Source of the DNA: Amblyomma americanum
Taxonomy: Eukaryota; Arthropoda; Arachnida; Ixodida; Ixodidae
Reading direction: 5' to 3'
Assembly (NCBI RefSeq): GCF_052857255.1
Contig: NC_135502.1
Coordinates: 150,721,311-150,785,310 of the forward strand
Length of the DNA: 64,000 nt
A program made the translations under genes and the position numbers. The notes below the pieces were generated by a model. That model worked only from the letters and a program-made list of their open reading frames with translations. It had not been told where the DNA came from and made no database searches. Shown here one piece after another: positions 49,346 through 60,320 of the stretch. Every line of letters starts with the position of its first letter. Position 1 is the stretch's first letter.

Positions 49346-51404
49346 GATTACGATAGTACAGTTTCTTTGCATGGCCCTTGTAATACACTCCGTTACCGTC
49401 AAGGACCAGCGGTTATCTTGACTACGCAGTACATGCATTTCTCAAGCCTATTTCGTCGTCTTGCTTTCCACAAGTATTTCTTTAATCCGCATTTATTCCC
49501 TCACCAACTCTGCCCGCTCCCAGATGAAGTGCTTGTGATTACCATAATAATAACTCGGGTGACCCCCACAGTTTGATCCGCTACAAGAACATAAAACTGG
49601 AGTAAGCTTAAGCTTCACCCCAAAGGCAATTTTCAAAGACAAAGACCACAACGCATGCACTTGGTACACTTTTATTTAGTTCGAACCAACGAGCCTTCGT
49701 AGCGTGCTCTACGCGTTCTCTCCTCGCAATTTGTAAGACCTATGTTCGTTTCCTCGTATCTCCTCAAAAAGTTATTTCATTTGGAGGCTATCGCGCTACA
49801 AAGCCGAAAACGAGATCAACGCAGACATCGCCTCTGCAGCGAAAGGAGCTCCTTAACGCTGTCGCATTGAAACAGCCGCTCCTGCCTGCCCTGACGAGGA
49901 AGATTTTTAAGCAAGACCGGTAATCTCAGGTAGTATTCGTTATTAGCCAATGTCGTTTGAGATTTTGTAGATATCTGTGCAGAGAAACCAGCCTGATTTA
50001 ACGATTGTACTTTTGATGGAATTGCCCTCTAACTCTTTTTGTGCCAACTTGCTATTTTAGTGAAATACTATTTTGCCATCGGGTATTTTTAGGCTTAATT
50101 CATTTATTAGATCATGTTCATTTGTCTCGTTGAGATATTTCTGTAGGTAGATTACCATAAGTTTATTGATTGGCTTTCGCAGCCTTCCCAGCTTTGGTGG
50201 TTTGTTGTGGATATGTATTGTTTTGAATGCCTTCGTCGTTTTGTAGTTTCTTAATCAGGGAGCGATGCAAACAATGATGTTAGTTGTAACGTTAACAGAC
50301 ATGAACAATGCAAAATAGCTTCGGGATAAAAACGTTTTCATGTTATCGCACTGTAAATTAGAGAATTGAGTATCAGCCGGGCATGTGATGCTAAACAAAA
50401 ATAACGACTGATGTGTTCATGTACCTCAGTCGAGTCGAGGAAGACGCGAGCGTAGCAGAGGGCGTGTAACTGTTCGATAGGCTGCATAGATTACTAAGAT
50501 TTCTAATTTTCTGGAGAAGGCACCTGGCGTAGGACAGGGTTATCCTGGAGTATCTCAAACCTTTGTCTATGTCCTTTGTCTCTTAGACCTTTTTGCTGCT
50601 ATTGGCTTAACTGGGCTGATAATGATGAATGAGATGTGCCATCTTCCTAGAGAGCCGATCATGATTAATTCTGCTGCACTAAGCGCACTCCCCTGAGTTT
50701 GTTTAGATTTTCTTTCTCCGCTCGTATTATAATGCTGTCGTCAGTGGTGAAATCTCAATATCATGTCTCGATCTAACCTGAGCAATTATCTTTTCTTTCC
50801 CACCACTAACTTCTTGGTGTGCTTATTAGTGATTTTTTATTTGTCGCCTAATCTATCTGAACTTGAGGTCAAAACATTCTATGTTTCGTGCATATCAGCT
50901 TGCCTACCACCTTTACGTTTTGCACGCTGCCGGGATGGGCGCACTACAGTTCGGAAGCGCAGTATCCGCGTCACTCGCCTCCTCATTTCTAGGGACAATT
51001 TGGCAGCGTATTTCTGAAGTTTGCCTTAGCATATGCAGAGAAATTGTACTTCGTAAGTTTTAACATGCCTGGGTGACTTGCGTGCTGATAAAAACGCCAC
51101 AGCGCAGGTCCTCGGATTAAATTAGACCAGCCGCGCTTCTTCACCCGGTGCTGACTTCAAAGGGGTCCCTGGCGTTTGTCGCATATAGCTTCGACCGAAA
51201 TGCAGCTGCCGTATTCTCTACTGACCTGCGGTTTTAGTGTCGGTAGCCGAAAGCCAAACCCACTGAGTTTCCAGGATGGACCACTGGATATCCGTCCGTT
51301 GAACTTTTTAGACGTTATTTATTGTTCACGTTTGCAGTAATTCAGCGCTTCCCGTACACCGCAGGAGCACGATTGCCTATGAAGCACACAACTGCCTTTC
51401 TGAT
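49346..51404. other. Intergenic DNA, no gene recognised
   Basis: Two kb without a supported gene. Frames at 50763-51063 are short and featureless. Confidence 0.5.
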
Positions 51405-51411
51405 TGATATA

Positions 51412-51518
51412 TCCAATACACTGTAGCGCAGCAAACGACGAGAGACGTCCTCGTCTTTTGCTGCGCTACAGTGTATTGGAACTATGTACCAACAAGCCCA
51501 AAAAGCCGCGCTACTGAG
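51412..51518. mobile_element. 107-bp PLE-tail foldback with target duplication
   Basis: Bounded by TGATATA (51405-51411 and 51519-51525). The arms CCAATACACTGTAGCGCAGC and its inverse (GCTGCGCTACAGTGTATTGG, to 51479) fold into a hairpin. The right arm then continues to the PLE end motif GTACCAACAAGCCCAAAA (51486-51503). It is the smallest complete member of the foldback class here and encodes nothing. Confidence 0.75.
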
Positions 51519-51708
51519 TGATATACTTAAGATACTGAGGCATGTGCGTCGATGCTGAACACGACACCTGAGATTTCATTCTTCCTTATGTCGTCTATGC
51601 TAGCACTGCTGCGAAGGGAACAGCGATGTTGGCACCGTTCGCAGTCGTGTACAGAAGAAGCTACGGTGAAATGTGATTCTGGGCTTCCAGGTGTTACCAA
51701 TGAAGGAT

Positions 51709-51876
51709 ATCTCCGAAACAGATCGACACAGCGCAACAGAATGAGGACGAGAAGAAACACGAAACACAGGACGGCCGCTTCTGTGGGTGTTTCTTCTTCT
51801 ACCCTCGTTCTGTTACGCTGTGTTGACCTGTTTAGTAGAAAATATGAACCAACTAGCCCACACCAGAATCATCTTA
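51709..51876. mobile_element. 168-bp PLE-tail foldback with target duplication
   Basis: GAAGGAT occurs at 51702-51708 and 51877-51883. The left arm GACACAGCGCAACAGAATGAGG..GAAGAAACAC pairs with GTGTTTCTTC..CCTCGTTCTGTTACGCTGTGT. The right arm continues to GAACCAACTAGCCCACACC (51846-51864). The core of about 12-15 bp between the arms is unpaired. Confidence 0.7.
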
Positions 51877-51883
51877 GAAGGAT

Positions 51884-53054
51884 TTATTGAAGCATCCTCT
51901 TACCTGCAACATGCAGAATGCACTTGATAACTCGCAAGGCTGCCAAAATAGAAAGTGGCTGTTGCTGAACTCAGCTGAGCCAGGACATACAGAGCGAGAG
52001 CTTTGTTAAGCAGTTCAGACGCGGTTAAACTTTCGTTAATCTTTGTTCTATCAAGACTTGGGCAAGAGCAAATCACTTGATGCATCAAGTACCACAAGTG
52101 CAAGAGCGAGCGTCGAGACCGGCAGTCAGCCTAGCGGCAGACGTGACAGCCAAGCGCGTACCGGTGGCGACGAAGGTTAAGATGTCGGTCGAGGTACCTA
52201 CTACGCTAGATTTCTCAATAGAGGTCACATCTAGGAGCCAAAAGACCTTCAGACTAAGCATGGTATCAGTGGTGCGTTTCGCCCTAAAATTGTAATAGGG
52301 GCCCGATGCCCAGCAGTAAACCCTTCGCATTCGTAATATCAGGTTTCATTGATTCCCGGTTTCATTTATTTTGTTTTTCACAGCAATTTGGAGTCATTCA
52401 ATCAATAGACAACTCAACGTCGGTGTTTTGTTTCGAATAATTGCCCAAATTCATCCGCGAAATATTTTCATATGCAGCGAAAGCATCGCGGCGACGCCGC
52501 AGACGTTCGGCAGTTGCACACGTCATGAGTTTGAACTCCTTTTGCGTGCACTAACACTTGTTCGGTATTTGCATACGATTTTGGATGGGAATCCCTTTCT
52601 TTGGTTCTAATTATCGAATTGAGGAATAATAACGATACGAGGAGTAAATATGTGGGCCTTTGTTTTTTTATGCTTTACACGCACCCAACGCCATACGGCT
52701 TTTGCAGTCTGCTGGCCACGCCAGAGCCAGTGTTTCCCGGGATCTACAGTGAGCGCGTGCATCAGCTTATAGTATTCCCGACGACAGGTAGTGCTTCTGA
52801 AGTGTATTTTCTTATCCTTGAAGCTCTGTGCTACAAGAGCTGTGGGTGGAGTTGGTATGTTTATCGTCGACATCCGCCGAGGTGCCTTGCTGCTCCAGCC
52901 AAACAGTGACATTGTTTGCGGGGCAAATTACGCAAATTGAGAATTTGTTGAGTGCCACACAAGCCTGCCCAATGTGTTCACGCATTTATCTGCCATAATG
53001 GTACAGATGCAGCTCATCTCCTGAACACTAAACTTTAAAGACAATACTCAAGGA
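51884..53054. other. Intergenic DNA, no gene recognised
   Basis: Overlapping frames of about 100 codons on both strands at 52601-52912 and about 80 codons at 52077-52330 have no recognised motif. Nothing supports them as genes. Confidence 0.5.
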
Positions 53055-53216
53055 TTGGATGACAGATTTTACAGGCATATTTTTAGCGCAAAGGACGGGA
53101 CGAGATTCAGACAAGATGAGCACGGGCGCTACTGACAACTGCTTTATTGAAGAAAGATCGAGGCATATAAATACACATCTGGCCTGCGCCAGCGCTACCT
53201 AACAAGGAACTTGGAA

Positions 53217-54969
53217 TCACAGCAGATGACGCGATAGGAAATTGATCTCAGCATTATACAAAACGACAGACGTGTCACTAACGCAGTTCTGACCCCCTTT
53301 CCTGATAAAGAAAGCTTCTAAAGTTTCACGGGCAGTTTTTTGACAACTTGTGCCAAGGATTGAAGCACTCCGGAACCGTGGCTCACACTTGGTGCAAGCA
53401 ATGCAGTGGGCAACTAAATTCATGCGTTCCTTATTGTAGATATCTTTAGCATGCTCCCGGAGTCGATCGTTTACGCAGCGCCCTGTCTGGCCGATGTACA
53501 CCTTGCCACATGACAGGGGAATCCTGTACACGACGTTCATAGCGCACTGCACAAACCGTTTTTCGTGGTTCTTATGACAGCCCCTTTTTTTTGTCTTCGC
53601 AAGTAATGCGGCGGCTCAGCTGAGCAAGTTTCTTAGGGGCTGAAAAAACCATAGGCACGTCAAACCTATTAGCCACCTTTTTCAGGTTGTGGGATAACTT
53701 GTGCAGGTACGGTACCACTTCCGGCTTTTGCTGTCCATCCATAGTCTTTGCTGCAGATGTGCGCTTACCAGGATTCATTTTCTTGAGGAGCGTTTCCGCG
53801 ACTGCCATCACGACCGAGCCAGGGAAGCCGGCTGAAAACAGCCTACCCAATTGATGCTCAAAACTTGCCTGCATCTCATGGACACACGACTTCCTTAGCG
53901 CCAAATCCAAGCAGAGAGTTGCTATGCCTCTCTTTACTATTTTCGAATGAGAGGAGTCGTACGGCAAGAGCTCTTTTTGTGCTCGGGGAGAATACGCCCA
54001 GCAGACGTGCTTTTCCCTGAACATAAGCCTCAAGTCTAAAAACTGAAGAATCCCTTCGACTGGAAGTTCGTAGGTAAAACTGAGCCCTCTGCCATGTAGT
54101 TTAAAATCATCAAGAACACACTGTAGTGTTCGCTCATTAGAAATGGGGCAGAGGTTGTTTAAAACAATTAAAAAGTCGTCCATAAAACGAAAAACTTTAA
54201 GGGCTTTGTCATTGTTAAAATGATTAAAATGATCGTGTAAAGAGCGATCAATATATGATAAAAAAATGTTGCACAAGCCAGGGGCGATGCATGAACCAAT
54301 GCAAATGCCCGTCTTTTGTAGATAAAACTGGTCGTCAAATTTGATAAAAGTGGAACGAAGATAAAATTCTAAAAGGCCTAAAAAGTTGTCTACCGTCAAA
54401 CCTGCAGCATTCTGGAAAGCCACAGCACCATTTTCATCAATGCAATCTTTGACGGCAGCAAACTATTCAGGGTGAGGCACAGCATAAAAGAGCTCTTCTA
54501 CATCGATAGAGAAGGCATACTTCACGTCACTATTCTCTTCAAAAAATCGAACTATATCGGTAGAGTTCTTCACGAGGAAGGGGTCATTTATCACAAGGCC
54601 ATTCAACACCTTCAAAAGAAACTTACTGACACAATGCTGCCATGTACCACCTTCGTTCACAATAGTGCGGAAAGGGGAGTCCGGTTTATGGGTTTTAACA
54701 CTAAAGAACACCTGCAACGCGGAACTTTCACTAACTGCGATATCCCTTGCGAGCCTCTCCAGATTTAAACGCTTGCAAAGTTCGGCTGCTTTAGTCTTAA
54801 CTCTTGTTTGGCCTTTTTTCACTAGGACAAAGTTCTTGGTAACCGCCGAAGCTGCTTTTTCATTGTACATAGACCTAGGCAAGGCAACAAAGCCACCCAC
54901 CTTATCTGCTTGCAAAAGACAGAGCTCATTATCCTTGAAAAAGTTCACAACATTCTGCAAACCATCCTT
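53217..54969 (-). pseudogene. PLE protein, left arm (RT and GIY-YIG)
   Basis: It encodes the same protein as the right arm: QADKVGGFVALPRSM, RT motif A FSIDVEELFYAVPH, GICIGSCIAPGLCNIFLSY, catalytic FRFMDDFLIVL, then the linker and GIY-YIG (VVYRIPLSCGKVYIGQTGR, CVNDRLREH). It has one nonsense codon at about 54466 (TAG where the right arm has TTG, Leu) and a frameshift at about 53588, where the A-run coding the RT-nuclease junction is 8 long. Residues upstream of the junction at about 54982 come from the opposite arm and are not real PLE sequence. Confidence 0.92.
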
Positions 54970-54981
54970 AGCACACTTAGC

Positions 54982-56732
54982 AAGGATGGTTTGCAGAATG
55001 TTGTGAACTTTTTCAAGGATAATGAGCTCTGTCTTTTGCAAGCAGATAAGGTGGGTGGCTTTGTTGCCTTGCCTAGGTCTATGTACAATGAAAAAGCAGC
55101 TTCGGCGGTTACCAAGAACTTTGTCCTAGTGAAAAAAGGCCAAACAAGAGTTAAGACTAAAGCAGCCGAACTTTGCAAGCGTTTAAATCTGGAGAGGCTT
55201 GCAAGGGATATCGCAGTTAGTGAAAGTTCCGCGCTGCAGGTGTTCTTTAGTGTTAAAACCCATAAACCGGACTCCCCTTTCCGCACTATTGTGAACGAAG
55301 GTGGTACATGGCAGCATTGTGTCAGTAAGTTTCTTTTGAAGGTGTTGAATGGCCTTGTGATAAATGACCCCTTCCTCGTGAAGAACTCTACCGATTTAGT
55401 TCGATTTTTTGAAGAGAATAGTGACGTGAAGTATGCCTTCTCTATCGATGTAGAAGAGCTCCTTTATGCTGTGCCTCACCCTGAATTGTTTGCTGCCGTC
55501 AAAGATTGCATTGATGAAAATGGCGCTGTGGCTTTCCAGAATGCTGCAGGTTTGACGGTAGACAACTTTTTAGGCCTTTTAGAATTTTATCTTCGTTCCA
55601 CTTTTATCAAATTTGACGACCAGTTTTATTTACAAAAGAAGGGCATTTGCATTGGTTCATGCATCGCCCCTGGCTTGTGCAACATTTTTTTATCATATAT
55701 TGATCGCTCTTTACACGATCATTTTAATCATTTTAACAATGACAAAGCCCTTAAAGTTTTTCGTTTTATGGACGACTTTTTAATTGTTTTAAACAACCTC
55801 TGCCCCATTTCTAATGAGCGAACACTACAGTGTGTTCTTGATGATTTTAAACTACATGGCAGAGGGCTCAGTTTTACCTACGAACTTCCAGTCGAAGGGA
55901 TTCTTCAGTTTTTAGAATTGAGGCTTATGTTCAGGGAAAAGCACGTCTGCTGGGCGTATTCTCCCCGAGCACAAAAAGAGCTCTTGCCGTACGACTCCTC
56001 TCATTCGAAAATAGTAAAGAGAGGAATAGCAACTCTCTGCTTGGATTTGGCGCTAAGGAAGTCGTGTGTCCATGAGATGCAGGCAAGTTTTGAGCATCAA
56101 TTGGGTAGGCTGTTTTCAGCCGGCTTCCCTGGGTCGGTCGTGATGGCAGTCGCGGAAACGCTCCTCAAGAAAATGAATCCTGGTAAGCGCACATCTGCAG
56201 CAAAGACTATGGATGGTCAGCAAAAGCCGGAAGTGGTACCGTACCTGCACAAGGTATCCCACAACCTGAAAAAGGTGGCTAATAGGTTTGACGTGCCTAT
56301 GGTTTTTTCAGCCCCTAAGAAACTTGCTCAGCTGAGCCGCCGCATTACTTGCGAAGACAAAAAAGGGGCTGTCATAAGAACCACGAAAAACGGTTTGTGC
56401 AGTGCGCTATGAACGTCGTGTACAGGATTCCCCTGTCATGTGGCAAGGTGTACATCGGCCAGACAGGGCGCTGCGTAAACGATCGACTCCGGGAGCATGC
56501 TAAAGATATCTACAATAAGGAACGCACGAATTTAGTTGCCCACTGCATTGCTTGCACCAAGTGTGAGCCACGGTTCCGGAGTGATTCAATCCTTGGCAGA
56601 AGTTGTCAAAAAACTGCCCGTGAAACTTTGGAAGCTTTCTTTATCAGGAAAGGGGGTCAGAACTGCGTTAGTGACACGTCTGTCGTTTTGTATAATTCTG
56701 AGATCAATTTCCTATCGCGTCATCTGCTGTGA
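54982..56732 (+). pseudogene. PLE protein, right arm: uninterrupted RT, frameshifted nuclease
   Basis: An open frame runs uninterrupted to 56412. True PLE sequence starts at about 54990 (GLQNVVNFFKDNELCLLQ); the preceding codons are the antisense of the other arm. Motifs: QADKVGGFVALP, FSIDVEELLYAVPH (about 55440-55480), KGICIGSCIAPGLCNIF (about 55637-55690), FRFMDDFLIV with catalytic MDD at 55768-55776, and FLELRLMF. The linker contains ETLLKKMNPGKRTSA. The GIY-YIG domain is at 56400-56650 (VVYRIPLSCGKVYIGQTGR, CVNDRLREHAKD, with CIACTKCEP). A 6-base A-run at 56359-56364 puts the nuclease out of frame. Lacking an N terminus, it is not an autonomous element, but it has the cleanest RT in the window. 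Confidence 0.92.
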
Positions 56733-56926
56733 TTCGAAGTTCCTTGTTAGGTAGCGCTGGCGCAGGCCAGATATGTATTTATATGCCTCGATCTTTCTTC
56801 AATAAAGCAGTTGTCAGTAGCGCCCGTGCTCGTCTTGTCTGTATCTCGTCCCGTCCTTTGCGCTAAAAACATGCCTGTAAAATCCGAACACCAACTAGCC
56901 CAACAACTCACCCTGTTGGATGACAG

Positions 56927-57198
56927 GTTTCTTTACAACCAAAACGACCAAAGCAGCAAAAGTCGGCTCATCGCTGAAGCCTTGAATCTAACCTTGATTA
57001 AATAAATCAATACATAAATAATGCCGCGAGGGGGATTCAGACCTGCGGTGGCGAGAACAGTTCAGCTTCGCTGGCCACTGCATCAGAACACTATGCTACG
57101 GCTGCAGACAATGACGCCTCGTGTTAGACTGCAACACACTACCGCCGTTTAATACACATCGGCGCCTTCATCAGCTTTCATCATAACATCGAGGAGGT
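56927..57198. other. Non-coding DNA between two PLE insertions
   Basis: No gene or repeat recognised. Confidence 0.5.
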
Positions 57199-57210
57199 CT
57201 TAACCTCAGT

Positions 57211-57467
57211 TCAGAAAGCACTCGTGTCTTCCTCCTCTTCTTCTTCTTCTTCTTCTTCTTCTTCTTCTTCTTCTTCTTCTTCTTCTTCTTCTTCTTCTTC
57301 TTCTTCTTCTTCTTCTTCTTCTTCTTCTTCTTCTTCTTCTTCTTCTTCTTCTTCTTCTCAAGTTGTGGCACTCGTGTCGTGTTATCTTCTTCTTTTCGTC
57401 TTTGTCACTTTTGCGCTTGTTAACCTTGAATATGTAACAACTTGCCCAACCTCTTATGCTAACGCAA
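57211..57467 (+). mobile_element. PLE tail insertion containing an expanded TTC microsatellite
   Basis: Exact 12-bp target duplication CTTAACCTCAGT at 57199-57210 and 57468-57479. The insert has GCACTCGTGTC on both sides of the microsatellite (57217-57227 and 57368-57378) and ends near the motif GTAACAACTTGCCCAACC (57434-57451). This fits a tail-only PLE insertion, possibly two tail pieces in direct orientation. No protein is encoded. Confidence 0.75.
57235..57358. repeat. (TTC)n microsatellite, about 41 units, nearly pure
   Basis: An uninterrupted run of TTC/GAA triplets. Frames of poly-Ser, poly-Lys and poly-Arg through it are artefacts of the repeat. Assembly length may be inaccurate. Confidence 0.98.
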
Positions 57468-57479
57468 CTTAACCTCAGT

Positions 57480-58399
57480 CTCATATTGTCGGCAGATATC
57501 GTAGCCAAGCAATGAGTCATCAACAATGAAATACGCATGAGATATCGTCACCAATACTGAGCCATTCTGGCTAACACGTGGTTTAGGAAGTGTGTTCAGT
57601 TTAAATACATTAAAAACCTACCATTTGAATCATTTATATAAATGCAGTGTGAAGGACAAGTCATTAGAGTGGAAAATGAATGTTTTACCTCTAATTCTAC
57701 ATTTGTTATGGTGACGCTGTTTTGTGAGGGCTTTGGAGTTCTCAGATATAAATGCTGGCTGCAACCATGCAAGATCCCACCGCCTGCTCGAGTGAAAGAT
57801 AGGTTCCGAGCCTACTGCGGACACATGGGGGGGGGGGTGTTGTCATTGATGAAAAATGAAATTGAAAGTTCAGTACGCATCTTTCATGACATGACTCAAA
57901 AGCTCACGTCAGTGGCCGTACAACATATCGGATGGTGTGTTCAAGAAGATAATACTGGAGGTTAATATTTCTTTTCCGAGGTTGGAGAGCACTGGACACG
58001 CTCTATACTTCAAAATAAGCGACTGGAATTCAAGCCGGGAAAATCTTCCCATGAATTGCGATTGCCATGTTGAAATGTTTTTCTGAAGTAGTAAGCAGAC
58101 ACTGGCCGCCACGAAGTCTACAATTCCGTCTCTGATAGCTTGCTTAGACACTGCACGAACAATGCTCGCACTTCTAACCGAGATTCTCGCCTTGCGTATT
58201 AGCCACCTTGAATCCTAATGCCTTTTGCGCATATTCGGCAAAAGAACTTTGTGATTAAGTAGCCGCAGAGGCCTACATTATGTTCTGTATCCACATACGA
58301 GGCGATAGCCGGAATTTTCAGGGACCCTCTCCCGGCCGACACGACTCCACTGGATGGGTGGCAGGAAACTCTTACGCATTCCACGCTACGCTACGAACC
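57480..58399. other. Non-coding DNA before the Gypsy element
   Basis: Contains an 11-base G run (57827-57837). No supported gene. Confidence 0.5.
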
Positions 58400-58551
58400 T
58401 GTAGCGCCCCTGGCTCCGCGCTCTGGTCGCAGGCGAGGGCACGGCTCCGGACAAGGAAGAAGAGGTTGGCGCTAGGTCACCGCATGCGCAGCACGAGCAG
58501 TGCAATAAAATTTCGTACCTACACGCTGTCTCAGCTGGGTCTTCCTTAACA
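58400..58551 (+). repeat. 5' LTR of the Gypsy element
   Basis: 152 bp, TGTAGCGCC...CCTTAACA, with AATAAA at 58505-58510. Shared blocks with the 3' LTR are TGTAGCG at the start, ATAAAATTTC in the middle and CTTCCTTAAC at the end. Confidence 0.7.
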
Positions 58552-58599
58552 TGGCTACGTGAGATTTCGCTACAAGGCTTGGAACACGCAGCCCCACCC

Positions 58600-59185
58600 T
58601 CCTGCGTCCATTCCGCTGGCTCTTCTGCCCTTCCTACATGCGACGACGCGCCCCAGGACGCTCCGCCTGTCGGCTGCCGCGTTCCAACCAGTCAACCTGC
58701 CGCTATTTTCGCCTTATAGCCCTCGCGCTTGGCTACTGCAGGTTGAGGAGCATGTCCAGCTACGGTGTATCACAAGTCAGGAGATTAAGTTCCTCCATTT
58801 CGTGTCCTACCGGCATCCTGACTTTCACCGAGGAATTAGCGGACGTCATCATCTCGCCAGACCTCACCTGACACTTCCGCATGTTGAAGGCGGCTTTCGT
58901 AGGCCGTAAGGCAGCGTCCGAGTGCAGCAGACTCCAGCAGCTTCTCATCTCTACAGGTTCGGTGACAGCTGTACTTCGCAGCTCCTCAGTCGCATCCGCC
59001 ATCTCCTCGGAGACCTCGTCCTCGCGGATGCGGCTGATGTCTCGGTGGACGAGCTCGCCGAACTGGGTGACCGTGTTGCGGACTACTCACGCTACCCCAA
59101 CCTCAGCGCAGTGACAACTCTGCTTCCAGTTACTATCACAGCCTCAAAACTAGCGAGCATAAAAGATCGACTATATGCTCTTTAA
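58600..59185 (+). pseudogene. Gypsy gag remnant
   Basis: Pieces in changing frames read VNLPLFSPYSPRAWLLQVEE, then RCITSQEIKFLHF, then LKAAFVGRKAASECSRLQQL and LLSRIRHLLGD, then VSVDELAELGDRVADYS. Their order matches tick-type Gypsy gag (capsid), including the SELERLQQLL-type and LAELADRV motifs. At least four frame changes break it. Confidence 0.75.
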
Positions 59186-59189
59186 AGGC

Positions 59190-60320
59190 GGCTGGATGGT
59201 CTCACGCCCTTGCACGCTGTCCCCGAGACTTTCGTGCTTCCCGGAGCCCAAACCATCCTTAGTCTTAAACTTGAATTGGTTCGAACGTTTCGGTGGGTTT
59301 TCATTATCGACAACGTCTCGCAAACTTCTTCAACGTCGCGGTCGGCATGCCAGCTTATCGCCTCATCTCAGCACGCACCTCTCCTTCAACGGCATGCTCT
59401 TCACCACTGCGGCCACGGGACTTCCAGCACTTCTCCCCGTTTCGCCGTACGCGAGAGTTCTCTCTGATTTTCTCAACCTTACGAAGCCACACACCACACT
59501 CATCCGTGAAGCACTCGATCACCCACCACATATCAACCTCTGAACCTGCGGTGTTTTCAATCCCTCGTCGCCTTTCTGGAGAATGAATTTCCTTGCTCGC
59601 CGTGAGTTTAAACACATGCTTGAACTCGGCATCGAGCACCCACCCTACAGCAACTTGGAATCGCCACTACACTTAGCGCCAAAGAAAGATACGAGCAAGT
59701 GCAGACCATGTGGAGATTACCGCCCCTCAGTACTTACACCTTACCCGACCGCTATTTACTTCCTCTGAGTGAGGACTTCACATCAAACATGAGTGGATGC
59801 AACATCTTCTCTAAGTTTGATTTACTGAAAACCTACCATAAAATTCCCGAGGAGCTCGGGGATATTGCGACACGGCCATTGAACTGTTCGGCCTGCTTGG
59901 GATTGTGCTGACGCCTTTTAGAATGCGCAGCGCAGCACATACTTTTTAGCGAACTCTCAACGAGGTTACCTGAGGCCTTTCCTTTGTGTTCGCTTACATC
60001 CATGACCTCCTCGTCGCCTGCTCTTCCCGAAATGCGCCAATTTCTGGAAGCCTCTGACGGGCATTTTGGCCACCAAAAAAAATCCTGCTGCCCCACTTCA
60101 GTGCATCAATGACGCTAGTACATCCAGTTCCTTGAGCTCCACTGCGCCTCATCACCAGTGGCTCAAGCGTTGGAGTCACCACAGTTCTCGAGCAGTACTT
60201 CTCTACTTGGCAGGCTCTCGGGTTTTTTCACAAAAGGTTAAGCCACATGAAGCTAAATATAGCACTTTTCACGTGACATCTCTAAGACTTGCACGTCGTT
60301 ACAAACTATAAGCCCTTGAT
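59190..60320 (+). pseudogene. Gypsy protease, RT and RNase H remnants
   Basis: FRWVFIIDNVSQ is the end of the protease region. RT: LARREFKHMLELGIEHPPYS, SPLHLAPKKDTSKCRPCGDY (59640-59730), CNIFSKFDLLKTYHKIPEE (59800-59855), then FVFAYIHDLLVA (59985-60020), where the catalytic YVDD reads YIHD. The RNase H start INDAS is at about 60105, and SRVFSQKVKPHEAKYSTFH is at 60210-60270. The stretch between YIHD and INDAS is much too short, so the thumb region is deleted. Stops and frameshifts are present. Confidence 0.8.

Larger units (their letters stand above)
53066..56915. mobile_element. Near-perfect 3.85-kb palindrome of two PLE copies, head-to-head
   Basis: Bounded by TTGGATGACAG (53055-53065 and 56916-56926), an exact 11-bp target duplication. 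The arms 53066-54969 and 54982-56884 are inverted copies differing at only scattered bases, separated by a 12-base spacer (54970-54981). Both copies are 5'-truncated at the same point. The right arm alone continues 31 bp further to the end motif CACCAACTAGCCCAAC. The right tail has a TATA-like stretch (TATTTATATG, 56776-56785) and AATAAA (56801-56806), mirrored in the left arm. Confidence 0.95.

Noticed and set aside
53066..56915. Palindrome as an assembly artefact
   Set aside because: The arms carry independent differences, one arm extends further, and an exact target duplication lies outside.
57171..57538. Frames of poly-Lys, poly-Arg and poly-Ser
   Set aside because: They are translations of the TTC/GAA microsatellite.
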